This document shows positions 42,301 to 49,568 of a stretch of DNA of 64,000 bases, piece by piece. The translations under genes and the position numbers were made by a program. Location: contig NZ_JANFAK020000020.1 in assembly GCF_024721315.2 (NCBI RefSeq), positions 1-64,000 of the forward strand, read 5' to 3'. Positions within the stretch are counted from its first letter, which is position 1. Each line of letters starts with the position of its first letter. The notes beneath the pieces were generated by a model. That model was not told the DNA's origin. It did no database searches and worked only from the letters and a program-made list of their open reading frames with translations. Source of the stretch: Streptomyces sp. Isolate_45. Lineage in GTDB: Bacteria > Actinomycetota > Actinomycetes > Streptomycetales > Streptomycetaceae.

Positions 42301-43415
42301 GCGGGCACCGGGGCGGTGCGTCCGGCGGTGCCGAACCACAGCGCGGCCCCGCCGCCGGCCGCCTTGCGGCGGTACTCGACGGTGATCCGGTGGCCGCGAC
42401 CGGCCTTGAGCGCGACCTCGTGTCCGAAGACCGGGCTGCCGCCGGTGGCGGCGGGGCGCTTCCAGTCGTCGAGGACCGGTACGCCGTCGACGAGGACGCG
42501 CAGGCCGCCGTCGTAGGTGCCGCCGAGCCGGTAACGGCCGTCCGCGGGCACGCTGAGGGTGCCGGTCCACCGGGCTCGGAACGCCGCGGCGGGGTCGGCG
42601 TCCGGGTAAGGGGCCTCGTTCCCCCAGGCGAAGTCGACGCGGGAGTCGGTGCGTGCGGCCGCGGGCTTCTCCGCGTCGGCGATGCCGGCGTCGGAATCCC
42701 CGGCGAAGTACGAGCCGGTCAGTCCCGCGGAGGACCGCACGGCCTGGGAGTCGTAGGTGAAGGTGGCGCCCACGGCGCCGAACCCGGTGCTGACCTGCGG
42801 AGTGGCCACGGAGGCCGTCACGTTGCCGGTGGCCAGGTTGACGGTGACCGGGCCGAGCGCGTCGGTGGGCACCGGGCCGCCCGTGGCCGGGGCACCCAGT
42901 CGCTGGTTCACCGCGAAGGAACGGGCGGGGGCGTCGGCGCCGACCCGTCCGGTCCGGCTCTTCGCCCGGACCGTCCAGGTGTACCGGCTGCCGTCCTTGA
43001 GCAGGCCCGCGGGAACCTTCCAGCGGGGGGACGGCAGCCAGCCGGACGAGGTCACCTGACCCGTGCGCGGGTTGCCGCCGGTCCCGATCAGGAACTCGTA
43101 GGCGACCGTGTCCGGTGCGCCGGTGGCCGACAGTTCGGGGTGGACGTCCACCAGGGCCGCCCCGTCCGCGGGACCGGCGGTCTTCGCGACGGGCCCGGCG
43201 CCGAGCTCCTGCGCGGACGTCTCCCCGAACGCGCCGTCCGGCCAGGACGGACCGCCGGGCTCGCCGGCCCCGGAGGCGATCAGGGCCACGCGCGAGGTGT
43301 CGGGCGCGGGCGCCTCCCCGGTCGTCGCGGGCGCCTCACCACCGAGCAAGGTCAGGGACAGCGCCGCGGACATCGCGGTCGCTGCCAGCACTCTGAGTTT
43401 TCCGGCGTGAGCCAT
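39357..43415 (-). CDS. secreted PA14 / RHS-repeat protein without a C-terminal toxin
   Basis: A 1352-aa protein with a signal peptide (MAHAGKLRVLAATAMSAALS, then AT-rich linker), a fibronectin-like segment (about 85-170), a PA14-type region (about 230-360: GLTGSYFAGD, DGGLRVLVDGVPVLDDW), a Thr/Pro-rich linker and YD/RHS repeats (about 590-1250: YDATGRLV, YDNADRLL, YGPGP and similar). It ends in an RHS core (VFNPALGRF, NPYEYAAGDPVN) followed by only about 12 residues. Such proteins usually carry a variable toxin after the core; here there is none. Its stop overlaps the hydroxylase start by 4 bp (ATGA), so expression is tied to the biosynthetic genes. Its role in the cluster is unknown. Confidence 0.85.
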   Translation of the reverse strand: MAHAGKLRVLAATAMSAALSLTLLGGEAPATTGEAPAPDTSRVALIASGAGEPGGPSWPDGAFGETSAQELGAGPVAKTAGPADGAALVDVHPELSATGAPDTVAYEFLIGTGGNPRTGQVTSSGWLPSPRWKVPAGLLKDGSRYTWTVRAKSRTGRVGADAPARSFAVNQRLGAPATGGPVPTDALGPVTVNLATGNVTASVATPQVSTGFGAVGATFTYDSQAVRSSAGLTGSYFAGDSDAGIADAEKPAAARTDSRVDFAWGNEAPYPDADPAAAFRARWTGTLSVPADGRYRLGGTYDGGLRVLVDGVPVLDDWKRPAATGGSPVFGHEVALKAGRGHRITVEYRRKAAGGGAALWFGTAGRTAPVPASWLRPSGAVLPPGWTVTPAAVPATGSATDAPTTRTDAPATRTDPLTDAAASLKAATTGRTDLAPAVPRNPDGVPKQPGTARKKSAARTNTAPVKAGTDGTAAAIAAAEEDGLAFLYAGSEECEDSGAPAGHVCAVRVPGAGTTRLVYRSGKLARFLNPGGETTDLGFSTDHLLTEVRPPLVTDWVAVDRARRDHEASRYRIDYRPGTAEALRLTGPHPAGTPGRPDGRPQRSYTIGAGTTRLQVAGVSTPQGWTREVTHDPAGRILSDTDGTRRTRRFTWTPADQQASATDPAGRLTTTVHDPSGMPVGTYGPGPQECFGPDLRPLLPAPTACVGLPAQTTAYGPEGITTEREDSHGVPHRTVTTRLNEFGLPVASIADPAGLALRTGFEFDEFFRPVGKIQPNGAKQVFSYYGATENADNPCTKENDPAPQRGLPRTVQLPAAADGTARIEKFVFGARGLPVAVTFGGPDWTCVRYDARGRITGMSMPGNSSLDAWTVDYDSAYAGDPLTLKAVQRDHSLVNTVDLLGRTVHHTDGQGVRTDTLLDRAGRTVQERVTPPSKADAVQVRRTAYDTAGRTLSVALDGRQLADTEYDAAGTVRQVRYANGTRLSVDRDGAGRVTAKNWTLADGTSVPAAVTRSRSGTVVDESVAGRDGLPGGPDFRYDATGRLVKAWIGGHEYGRDFTAATPAGCPAGTGPQAGSNGNVVEVTDRTAAGTQVTGYCYDNADRLLATTGRNTFGDGTYAPNGHLTGYAGDGRKVTQRQDAVERYLGASVTGPGAADVVYTKDIGDHLMARRATSGGNTQQYLYGHTDMTNPDADLVLGTDKRVQARVIGLPGGVVLSAKGAANRTGSTTWSLPTVRGDILLVTSDEGRQVGDLHRFGLNGEPLAPDGTVDPRRLPDNLPGDYDYGWLGRYQVGTEHQGALYEVVLDTRVFNPALGRFSAPVAAGPFLNPYEYAAGDPVNHTSIDGYSLDVEKE

Positions 43416-43574
43416 GCCCAGTCACCACTCCAAAACGGGAAACGCACCGCGCGCGGCGCTCGACGTCCATCTGCCCAGATGCTGGCAGTGGCCGGTTCCC
43501 GTCCGAAGGCCGCAGAGAATCTTTGAATACGATTCGGTGGTTGCCCGAAGTGATCACCGGATACGGTTCCGATC
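43416..43574. promoter_or_regulatory. divergent promoter region, RHS operon / response regulator
   Basis: The 159-bp gap between two outward-facing genes. It contains a looser form of the dyad seen at 174 and 48184: CATCTGCC (43468-43475) and CTGGCAG (43482-43488), with longer spacing between the halves. No clear -35/-10 was recognised. The ribosome sites on both sides are weak. Confidence 0.35.
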
Positions 43575-44225
43575 GTGACCATCCGCATACTTCTCGCCGA
43601 CGACCAGGAATCCGTTCGCCTGGGATTCCGGCTGATCCTGGATTCCCAGCCGGACATGGAAGTCGTCGGCGAGGCCGTGGACGGCCTCCAGGCCGTCGAA
43701 CTCGCCGGGAGGCTGCGGCCGGACGTGGTCCTCGCGGACATCCGCATGCCGCGCCTGGACGGCCTGGAGGTGACCCGCAGACTCGCCGGACCCGAGGTGA
43801 GCGACCCGCTGCGGGTGGTCGTCGTGACCACCTTCGACCTCGACGAGTACGTCCACACCGCACTCCACAACGGCGCGTGCGGCTTCCTGCTGAAGCGGTC
43901 GGGACCGGCCCTGCTGGTGGAGGCGGTACGCGCCGCCGTGGCGGGCGACACCATGATCAGCCCCTCGGTGACGGTCCGCCTGCTGAAGCACCTGCGGAGC
44001 CCGACGAAGCCCAAGTCGCCGTTCCCGACGGAGTCGTTGACGGACCGGGAAACGGAGATCGCGCGCCTGGTGGCCAAGGGGCTGACGAACGCGGAGATCG
44101 GCAGTGAGCTCTTCATCTCGGCCGGCACCGCCAAGACCCACATCGCCAACATCCAGCGCAAGCTCGACGTGCGCAACCGGGTCGGCATCGCGGCCTGGGT
44201 GTGGGACAACGGCCTGGCGGCCTGA
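43575..44225 (+). CDS. orphan NarL/FixJ-family response regulator
   Basis: A 216-aa two-domain regulator. The receiver domain (1-120) has the acidic pair DD at 9-10, phospho-acceptor Asp55 (VVLADIRMP), the switch Thr in VVTTF and the conserved Lys in FLLKR. A LuxR-type HTH follows (about 147-210: LTDRETEIARLVAKGLTNAEI, KTHIANIQRKL). It starts with GTG and has no clear Shine-Dalgarno sequence. No sensor kinase is adjacent, so its input is unknown or it acts without phosphorylation. It is divergent from the RHS-hydroxylase-P450 run and may control it. Confidence 0.93.
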   Translation: MTIRILLADDQESVRLGFRLILDSQPDMEVVGEAVDGLQAVELAGRLRPDVVLADIRMPRLDGLEVTRRLAGPEVSDPLRVVVVTTFDLDEYVHTALHNGACGFLLKRSGPALLVEAVRAAVAGDTMISPSVTVRLLKHLRSPTKPKSPFPTESLTDRETEIARLVAKGLTNAEIGSELFISAGTAKTHIANIQRKLDVRNRVGIAAWVWDNGLAA

Positions 44226-44227
44226 AC

Positions 44228-44257
44228 CCGGCGGCTTCCGGGCCCGGAAGCCGCCGG
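44228..44257. terminator. perfect palindrome between convergent regulators
   Basis: A 30-bp perfect palindrome (14-bp arms, left arm CCGGCGGCTTCCGG, GC centre) fills the 33-bp gap between the response regulator stop and the LysR-like stop. It should terminate transcription from both sides. Confidence 0.8.
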
Positions 44258-44258
44258 A

Positions 44259-44513
44259 TCACGCGGCGCAGACGCCCTTCATGCTGTCGATCAGGGCCAA
44301 CACGGCCCGGGCGGACGGAAGTATCATCCGGCCCTCCCTGGTCAGCCTCGCCCCCGTGGAATCCCTCGTGAAGAGTTTCGTACCCAGCATCTGTTCCAGG
44401 CACTTGATCTGATAGCTGATGGCGGGCTGCGAATATCCCAGTGCTTTCGCGGCCTGATCCATGCGTCCGATTTCCGCTACGGACACAAAAGCGCGGAACT
44501 CACGCTCGTGCAT
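44259..44513 (-). CDS. stand-alone LysR-type HTH DNA-binding protein
   Basis: An 84-aa protein that is almost entirely a LysR-type winged HTH: MHEREFRAFVSVAEIGRMDQ, then AAKALGYSQPAISYQIKCLE and LFTRDSTGARLTREG, ending DSMKGVCAA. Normal LysR regulators are about 300 aa with an effector-binding domain; here the stop follows the linker helix, and the 33 bp beyond it is a terminator, so nothing remains of a second domain. The start at MHERE is chosen for the GGGGGCGAG stretch just upstream. It may be a remnant or a small genuine DNA-binding protein. It could bind one of the dyads at 174 or 48184 (inference). Confidence 0.8.
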   Translation of the reverse strand: MHEREFRAFVSVAEIGRMDQAAKALGYSQPAISYQIKCLEQMLGTKLFTRDSTGARLTREGRMILPSARAVLALIDSMKGVCAA

Positions 44514-44761
44514 CTCGCCCCCTGTCTGTCTGCGGACCACAACCGGACCCACCTCCGGCTCCCGCCGGGAACGGCGGGACCGCGGTGGGTCCTGGACCAT
44601 GTCAGCCCACTGCCGCCGGAGCGGCAATGGAAGGTGCAGGAAGCTGCCGATCCGCCTTCGGACGTGGGGAGGGGCGGGGGTGCGCGGACACACCGGGGCG
44701 CCCCCGGGGCATGCCCCGGGGGCGCCTGCGCGCTCCGGCCCGTCGGCCGGAACCCGTCCGG
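44514..44761. promoter_or_regulatory. intergenic region with nested inverted repeats, upstream of the LysR-like gene
   Basis: No gene was found in these 248 bp. An outer inverted repeat (GGACCCACC 44545-44553 and GGTGGGTCC 44584-44592) encloses an inner one (CCCGCC 44561-44566 and GGCGGG 44573-44578), 30-80 bp upstream of the LysR-like start. This could be its operator or a leader hairpin. A separate palindrome at 44697-44726 is listed as a terminator. Confidence 0.4.
44697..44726. terminator. palindromic terminator downstream of the ABC transporter operon
   Basis: A 30-bp perfect palindrome with 14-bp arms (left arm GGCGCCCCCGGGGC) around AT, 36 bp past the permease stop on the minus strand. 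Confidence 0.85.
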
Positions 44762-47302
44762 TCAGCCGTGGCTGATGGCGGTGAGCACGTTCAACCGGGC
44801 ACCGCGACGGGCCGGGGCGATCGAGGCGATGACTCCGACGATCCCGGCGCCGATGAGGTAGGCGAGCATCTGGCCCCAGGGCAGTGACAGTTCGCTGACT
44901 CCCTGGTCCTTCATGGCGTGGGCCACGGCGAGTCCGAGGACCCCGCCGACCACGATGCCGAGCACCGCTCCGAAGAGGGAGATCACCACCGATTCGGTCA
45001 TGACCATGCGGATGGTCTGGCCGCGGCTGAGACCGATCGCCCGCAGCGTGCCCATCTCCTTGGTCCGTTCCAGGATCGACAGGGCGAGGGTGTTGATGAT
45101 GCCGAGCACCGCGATGAGCATCGCGACACCGAGCAGTCCCTGCACCACGGTGAGGATCATGGCCATGCCGCCGCTGAACATCTCGATGACCTCCTCCTTG
45201 GTCTTCACCGTGACCTCGGGGCTGTCCGCGAGCAGCTTCTCGATCTCCGGCCGCGCGGAGGCGGCCCGGTCCCCGTCGTCCAGCTGGAAGTAGGCCTGCG
45301 AGGGCTGCGTGCCGCGGAACCCGGTCGCGGCGTCGGCCCATGGCACGACCACGCTGTTCGCCAGCGACGAGTCCTTGAAGATGCCGGCGACCTCGTAGGT
45401 GCGGGCGTCACCGCGCTGGAGCTGGAGGGTGAGGCTGTCGCCGACCTTCACTCCACGGGTCTTCGCGGTGCTCGCGTTCATGACGACGGTTCCGGGGGCG
45501 GGGGCCGCGAGGGACCCCTTGGAGTCCTGGATCCCGAGGACTTCGCGGGCCTGGTCCCAGTCCTGCCAGGAGGTGAGCGCCTGGGACTCCTTGCCGACCG
45601 TCCCCGTGTCCAGCATCGCGGCCGCGACCGCCTTCACACCGGGGACCTCGGCGATCCGCTTCAGCGCGGCCGGGTCGATGGTCGACGAGGCCGCCGATCC
45701 CGCCTCGCCCATGGCCACGTAGTCCGCCTTCAGGTCACGCCTGATGTCCTTGGTGACGCTGGTCTCCGAGGAAGCGGCCACCGTGCTGATCGCGGTGACC
45801 AGCGCGACGCCGATCATCATCGCCGAGGCGGTGATGGCGGTACGGCGCGGGTTGCGGGCGGAGTTGCGGCGCCCCAGCTGTCCGGGCAGCGAACGGGAGA
45901 ACGCCGCTCCGAGCACCTGCACCGACGGCCCGCTGAACAGCGGCGTCAGCAGCGCGACGCCGACGAAGGCCAGCAGGACTCCGGAGAGGATCGTCGCGAC
46001 CCCGCTGGAGCCGAAGAGGCCGAGGGCCAGCAGGACGACTCCGAGACCGAGCAGGACGGACCCGGTCCAGGTCTGCTTGCGGTGCTTGCCGTCCGGGACT
46101 CCCGCGGCGCGGATCACCGCGATGGGCGGGACCTTGGAGGCCCGTACGGCGGGGAAGAGCGCGGCCAGCATCGTCACCAGGATGCCCACCGCGAAGGACG
46201 TGACCACCGCGCTCGCGGGCACCGCGAGGGAGCCGACCTTGAGGCCGTCGGTCGCCCCGGCCAGCAGGTCGGCGCCGAGGACGCCGATGCCGATGCCGGC
46301 GGCGAGACCGAGGGCGGAGGAGACCAGGCCGACCACGAAGGACTCGACCAGCACGGAGGTGATCATCTGGCCCCGGCTCGCGCCGAGGGCCCGCAGCAGG
46401 GCGAGTTCCCGCATCCGCTGGGCGATGATGATCGAGAAGGTGTTGACGATCAGGAAGACGCCGACGAGGACCGCGACTCCCGCGAACCCGAGCAGCAGCT
46501 GGTTCATCAGGTCGAGGACGCCGCGGGACTTGTCGGAGGCCTTCTTGGCGAGGCCCTCCCCCGTCAGGACCTCGAAGTCCGCGCCGAGCTCGGCGGACAG
46601 CGACTTCTGGACGGCGGCGACGGACGCGCCGGAGGCGACGTCGACCTTGATCCCGGAGAACGCGTCGGCCCGGCCGAGCATCAGCCGCTGGGCGGCCGGC
46701 TCGCTGAAGGCCACCGTCTGCTCGCCGCCGATGGAGTCGCGGTCACCCGAGTAGCCGAAGACGCCGGCGACGGTGAAGGTCTGCTTCGGCTCCGCGGTCA
46801 GCACGCTGATCGGGTCGCCCGCCTTGAGACCGGCCTTCTCGGCCAGGCCCGCGTTGACGGCGACCTCGGTGTCCGTGCGCGGCTCGTGACCGGAGCGCAG
46901 GGTGATCAGCTTGCTCTCGCCGCGCCAGCTCTCGCCGTAGCGGGGCCCTCCGGTGTCCTTGACGAGCTTGCCGTCCTTGCCGAGGACGCGTGCGCCCTCG
47001 GCAAGGACCAGGCCCTTGGCCCCGGCCACGTCGGCGGCCTTCGCCACGCGGGCGACGGCCGCGGCGTCGAGCGGGGACACGACCGCGGTCTCGCCCGTGT
47101 CGGCTGCCACCTTGGGCTTGAGCGCCACGTGCAGGTCGATGTCGGCGTAGGCACCGTTGAACTGGGCGTCGATGGACCGGTTCAGAGTGTCCTTGATGAC
47201 CATCGAGCCGGAAACGAACATCACCGCGAGCACGACGGCCAGGCCGGAGAGGACCAGCCGGAGCTTGCGCGAGAGGAGGCTCTTGAGGGTCGCGTTCAGC
47301 AT
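44762..47302 (-). CDS. ABC transporter permease, MacB/FtsX type
   Basis: An 846-aa permease with two FtsX-type units. It has an N-terminal membrane helix (residues about 15-37, LRLVLSGLAVVLAVMFVSGS) and a large extracellular segment. Three helices follow near the middle (around LLLGFAGVAVLVGVFLIVNT), then further helices and a second extracellular segment. Three C-terminal helices end in RRGARLNVLTAISHG. The motif MRELALLRALGASRGQM, and its second copy KEMGTLRAIGLSRGQT, are typical of FtsX permeases. It overlaps the ATPase stop by one base (TAATG). The pair likely exports the peptide or gives self-resistance, as similar pairs do in antibiotic clusters (inference). Confidence 0.95.
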   Translation of the reverse strand: MLNATLKSLLSRKLRLVLSGLAVVLAVMFVSGSMVIKDTLNRSIDAQFNGAYADIDLHVALKPKVAADTGETAVVSPLDAAAVARVAKAADVAGAKGLVLAEGARVLGKDGKLVKDTGGPRYGESWRGESKLITLRSGHEPRTDTEVAVNAGLAEKAGLKAGDPISVLTAEPKQTFTVAGVFGYSGDRDSIGGEQTVAFSEPAAQRLMLGRADAFSGIKVDVASGASVAAVQKSLSAELGADFEVLTGEGLAKKASDKSRGVLDLMNQLLLGFAGVAVLVGVFLIVNTFSIIIAQRMRELALLRALGASRGQMITSVLVESFVVGLVSSALGLAAGIGIGVLGADLLAGATDGLKVGSLAVPASAVVTSFAVGILVTMLAALFPAVRASKVPPIAVIRAAGVPDGKHRKQTWTGSVLLGLGVVLLALGLFGSSGVATILSGVLLAFVGVALLTPLFSGPSVQVLGAAFSRSLPGQLGRRNSARNPRRTAITASAMMIGVALVTAISTVAASSETSVTKDIRRDLKADYVAMGEAGSAASSTIDPAALKRIAEVPGVKAVAAAMLDTGTVGKESQALTSWQDWDQAREVLGIQDSKGSLAAPAPGTVVMNASTAKTRGVKVGDSLTLQLQRGDARTYEVAGIFKDSSLANSVVVPWADAATGFRGTQPSQAYFQLDDGDRAASARPEIEKLLADSPEVTVKTKEEVIEMFSGGMAMILTVVQGLLGVAMLIAVLGIINTLALSILERTKEMGTLRAIGLSRGQTIRMVMTESVVISLFGAVLGIVVGGVLGLAVAHAMKDQGVSELSLPWGQMLAYLIGAGIVGVIASIAPARRGARLNVLTAISHG

Positions 47303-48090
47303 TACGCCACCCGCGCCTTGGAGTCGAGATTGCGCATCGTGTCGAGCACCGCGTCCGCCGTCGGCTCCCGGAGCTCGTCCACGATCCGGCCGTCGGCCAG
47401 GAAGATGACCCGGTCCGCGTACGAGGCGGCGTGCGGGTCGTGCGTGACCATGACGATCGTCTGGCCGAGCGTGCGCACCGAGTGCTGGAGGAACCTGAGC
47501 ACCTCGGTACCCGAGGTGGAGTCCAGGTTTCCGGTCGGCTCGTCGGCGAAGATGACCTCCGGCTGCGACACCAGGGCGCGGGCACAGGCCACGCGCTGCT
47601 GCTGCCCGCCGGACAGTTCCGTCGGCCGGTGTCCGAGCCGCTTGCCCAGACCCACGGTGTCGATGACACGGTCGAACCAGTCCTTCGACGGCTTGCGGCC
47701 GGCGATGGCGAGCGGCAGCAGGATGTTCTCCTCGGCCGTGAGCATGGGCAGCAGGTTGAACTGCTGGAAGATGAAGCCGATCCGGGTACGGCGCAATTCG
47801 GTGAGCTTCTTGTCGGACATCCCGCTGACCTCGGCGTCGCCGATGTACACCTGACCGTCGGTGATGCTGTCCAGGCCCGCCAGGGCGTGCATGAGGGTCG
47901 ACTTCCCGGAACCTGACGGACCCATGATCGCGGTGAATTCCCCGGCGGTGAATTCCACGCTGACACCGCGCAGCGCGGCGACCTGTGCCTCGCCCTCGCC
48001 GTACAGTTTCGTCACGCCGACGGCTCGGGCGGCGGTCTGCCGCTTGGTCGAAGTCGAAATGGTCGCGGTCACACGACTCACACTCCCCAT
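47302..48090 (-). CDS. ABC transporter ATP-binding protein, MacB/LolD type
   Basis: A 262-aa ATPase with Walker A GPSGSGKST, Q-loop in FIFQQFNLLP, signature LSGGQQQRVACARAL, Walker B EVIFADEPTGNLDS and switch His in VTHDPHAA. It is coupled to the permease by a TAATG junction. The ATG at 48090 has little ribosome site. A GTG at 48072 (MTATISTSTKRQ) lies 10 nt after GGGGAG and may be the real start. Transcription probably begins in the 242-bp divergent region shared with the second P450. Confidence 0.95.
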   Translation of the reverse strand: MGSVSRVTATISTSTKRQTAARAVGVTKLYGEGEAQVAALRGVSVEFTAGEFTAIMGPSGSGKSTLMHALAGLDSITDGQVYIGDAEVSGMSDKKLTELRRTRIGFIFQQFNLLPMLTAEENILLPLAIAGRKPSKDWFDRVIDTVGLGKRLGHRPTELSGGQQQRVACARALVSQPEVIFADEPTGNLDSTSGTEVLRFLQHSVRTLGQTIVMVTHDPHAASYADRVIFLADGRIVDELREPTADAVLDTMRNLDSKARVA

Positions 48091-48183
48091 ACCCGGGTTG
48101 GAATTACGGACGGTCCATGACCGGAGCACTGTGCACGGTGTCCGGTGGTCGATTTGGAGCCTAGGAGCGGGCCGTGACCCGCC

Positions 48184-48201
48184 ACATCTGCCAATCGGCA
48201 T
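48184..48201. promoter_or_regulatory. dyad operator between ABC exporter and second P450
   Basis: CACATCTGCCAATCGGCA matches the element at 174-191 in 16 of 18 positions. It lies 94-111 bp upstream of the exporter ATPase and 132-149 bp upstream of the P450 start. The wider sequence (ATCTGCC-AATC-GGCATAGAT) is a dyad with one extra base in the right arm. The rest of 48091-48332 holds no gene; no clear -35/-10 was assigned. Confidence 0.5.
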
Positions 48202-48332
48202 AGATCCTCCTCGCCGGAGGCCAAGATTCCGAGCGCAGATAGAACTCTTGAGACCAGGCCTGCGCCCCGGGGCCGGGCCCGCTTAACGTGCCGACGAATG
48301 GGCAGCTCCCGGTGACGGCACGGAGGACGGAC

Positions 48333-49550
48333 ATGACAGGCACGCGGGCACTCTCCAAGTACTGGATGCTCACGAACGACTTCACCCAGAACCCGTATCC
48401 GGTCCTGGAGTACGTGCGGCGCGAGAGCCCCGTGCGCGAGCTGTCCTTCCCCGACGGCGGGCGCGCCTGGGTGGTGACCCGGTACGAGGACGCCAAGGCG
48501 GCGCTCGCCGACCCCCGGCTGAGCCGGGACGTCCACGTCCACTACCGCCTCATGTCCGAGCGGACCGGCCGCACGATGACGCCTCCCCCGGAGGAGGCCA
48601 ACCACCTGGCCAACCTGGAGCCGCCCCGCCACACCCCGCTGCGCCGGGCCATCAGCTTCGCCTTCACCCCGCGCAGGGCCGAGGCGCTGCGGCCGAAGGT
48701 GGAGCAGATCGCCGACGAGCTGCTGGACCGGCTGGCCGGCCTGCCCCGGCCCGACCTGATCTCCGGGTACGCCGATCCGCTGCCCGTCATCGTGATCGCC
48801 GAGTTGATGGGCGTACCGGCCGACGCGTGGCCCGATTTCCTGCGCTGGTCGACGGCGCTGCGCACCCACTCCCCCACCGAGGGCTCCGGAGCCCTGGACC
48901 GCAACATCCAGGAGCTGTCCCGCTACATGTCCGCCCTCATCGCGGAGAAGGAACGGGAGCCCGGCGAGGACCTCCTCTCCGCGCTGATCCACGCCGACCC
49001 GGAGCGGCGGCTGACCAGCACCGAGATCCTCTCCACCGGCTTCGCGCTGATGACCGGCGGCAACGACACCACCGCCAGCCTGGTCGGCGGGGTCATCGCC
49101 GCGCTCCTGGCCCACCCCGCCGAGCGGGCCGAGCTGTTGGCCGAGCCGGGACGCTGGGGCAGGTCGATGGACGAGCTGATCCGCTACGTCAGCCCGATCG
49201 GCAACGCCCTCCAGCGCGTCACCACCGAGCCGGTCGAGCTGGGCGGGGTGACCATTCCGGCCGGCGAGGTCGTCGTCGTCAGCGTGATGTCGACGAACCG
49301 CGATCCGCATCAGTTCCCCGACGATCCGGACGGGCTGGACCTGACCCGCCCGAAGCCGGCGCACCTCAGCTTCGGGTTCGGCATCCACTACTGCTCGGGC
49401 GCCCACCTCGCGAAGGTGATCACGGAGATCGCCGCCCGGCGGCTCTTCGAGCGCTTCCCCCGGGTCCGCTTCGCCGTGGACCCTTCGGAGCTGCGTTACC
49501 AACAGAACGTCGTCGTCCGCCCGCTGGAGGCGCTGCCCGTCGTGTTCTGA
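48333..49550 (+). CDS. cytochrome P450 (second of two)
   Basis: A 405-aa bacterial P450. Motifs: I-helix GGNDTTAS, K-helix ExxR as DELIRYVSPI, PERF-like region (DGLDLTRPKPAHLSF), and haem loop FGFGIHYCSGAHLAK with its Cys. The ATG at 48333 has GGAGG six bases upstream; an in-frame GTG at 48288 lacks one and is rejected. The I-helix acid is Asp (GGNDTT), unlike the GGDETS of the first P450, so the two belong to different subfamilies and probably act on different sites. It is the only biosynthetic enzyme on the plus strand and is convergent with the ABC1-like gene, 18 bp away. Confidence 0.94.
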   Translation: MTGTRALSKYWMLTNDFTQNPYPVLEYVRRESPVRELSFPDGGRAWVVTRYEDAKAALADPRLSRDVHVHYRLMSERTGRTMTPPPEEANHLANLEPPRHTPLRRAISFAFTPRRAEALRPKVEQIADELLDRLAGLPRPDLISGYADPLPVIVIAELMGVPADAWPDFLRWSTALRTHSPTEGSGALDRNIQELSRYMSALIAEKEREPGEDLLSALIHADPERRLTSTEILSTGFALMTGGNDTTASLVGGVIAALLAHPAERAELLAEPGRWGRSMDELIRYVSPIGNALQRVTTEPVELGGVTIPAGEVVVVSVMSTNRDPHQFPDDPDGLDLTRPKPAHLSFGFGIHYCSGAHLAKVITEIAARRLFERFPRVRFAVDPSELRYQQNVVVRPLEALPVVF

Positions 49551-49568
49551 AACCGTCCGCCGGTCCGC

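Noticed and set aside
44228..44257. The perfect palindrome as a regulator operator
   Set aside because: It fills the gap between two converging stop codons, where a bidirectional terminator is expected. Operator function is not needed to explain it.
44514..45341. A longer LysR-like protein reaching into the ABC permease
   Set aside because: The extra N-terminal part is Arg/Gly/Pro-rich antisense-type sequence overlapping the permease and a terminator. LysR HTH proteins begin within a few residues of the MHERE methionine.
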